A stretch of 15,237 nt of DNA, taken from the NCBI GenBank assembly GCA_964571195.1, contig CAZNAD010000028.1:1-15237 (forward strand). The letters are read 5' to 3'. Below are positions 15,181-15,237 of the stretch, piece by piece. This DNA is from PALSA-1006 sp964571195. GTDB taxonomy: Bacteria > Pseudomonadota > Gammaproteobacteria > Burkholderiales > Gallionellaceae. The notes under the pieces are model-generated. The model saw only the letters and a program-made list of their open reading frames with translations, was not told the DNA's origin and did not search any database. A program made the position numbers and the translations under genes. Positions within the stretch are counted from its first letter, which is position 1. Each line of letters begins with the position of its first letter.

Positions 15181-15237
15181 TGCTGTGCTGTGCTGTGCTG
15201 TGCTGTGCTGTGCTGTGCTGTGCTGTGCTGTGCTGTG
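15181..15237. repeat. Pentanucleotide tandem repeat (TGCTG)n, running off the window
   Basis: Eleven perfect copies of TGCTG plus TG fill the last 57 bases without a mismatch and continue past the edge. The unit length of five is not a multiple of three, so every change in copy number shifts the reading frame. Neither strand contains a stop codon inside the repeat: the plus strand reads as repeating L-C-C-A-V, the minus strand as repeating Q-H-S-T-A. Such perfect repeats in bacteria commonly mark phase-variable genes. It may also mark the point where an assembly stopped. Confidence 0.95.

Noticed and set aside
15181..15237. CRISPR array
   Set aside because: The unit is five bases with no spacers, so this is a simple tandem repeat.

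Overview
The window looks like chromosomal DNA of a Gram-negative, GC-rich betaproteobacterium. The evidence is a set of housekeeping proteins of proteobacterial type (RecJ, GlnE, YhdP, a Nit-type amidase, TldD, RF2 with the classic frameshift) and the divergent glnE/yhdP arrangement. The Nitrosomonadales/Gallionellaceae area is my guess from general impression, not from a search.

Region 1 (1-6444, all minus strand) reads glnE, recJ, an MgtC/DUF4010 membrane protein, then prfB. recJ starts at or just after the glnE stop. The membrane-protein gene begins 11 bases after recJ, with its ribosome binding site overlapping the recJ stop. prfB lies 78 bases further on, has its own possible -10 box, and runs off the left edge. 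It carries the programmed +1 frameshift at codon 28. These genes cover control of glutamine synthetase, single-strand DNA processing, a probable transporter or stress membrane protein, and translation termination; they share no single pathway.

Region 2 (6445-12742) is a 114-base divergent promoter region followed by a tight plus-strand operon: yhdP, a carbon-nitrogen hydrolase of the Nit family, and tldD. Both junctions are ATGA overlaps, so translation is probably coupled. This is envelope lipid transport, metabolite repair and peptide processing.

Region 3 (12775-15237) is the accessory part, all minus strand. Three exported proteins lie in a row: a DUF4189 protein with six cysteines, an unknown AT-rich 116-residue secreted protein with four cysteines, and a caspase-like protease fused to an SUMF1/FGE-type C-type-lectin domain. 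The caspase His and Cys are present, but the FGE catalytic cysteines are absent. The mature products should be periplasmic or secreted. A strong hairpin sits in front of the caspase gene's likely start. An intrinsic terminator lies only about 20 bases upstream of the DUF4189 start codon. The window ends inside a (TGCTG)n pentanucleotide repeat of at least 11 copies. On the plus strand this repeat lies directly behind a Shine-Dalgarno-like sequence and an ATG, so it may be the start of a phase-variable gene. This exported caspase cluster plus the repeat is the part most likely to hold something undescribed.
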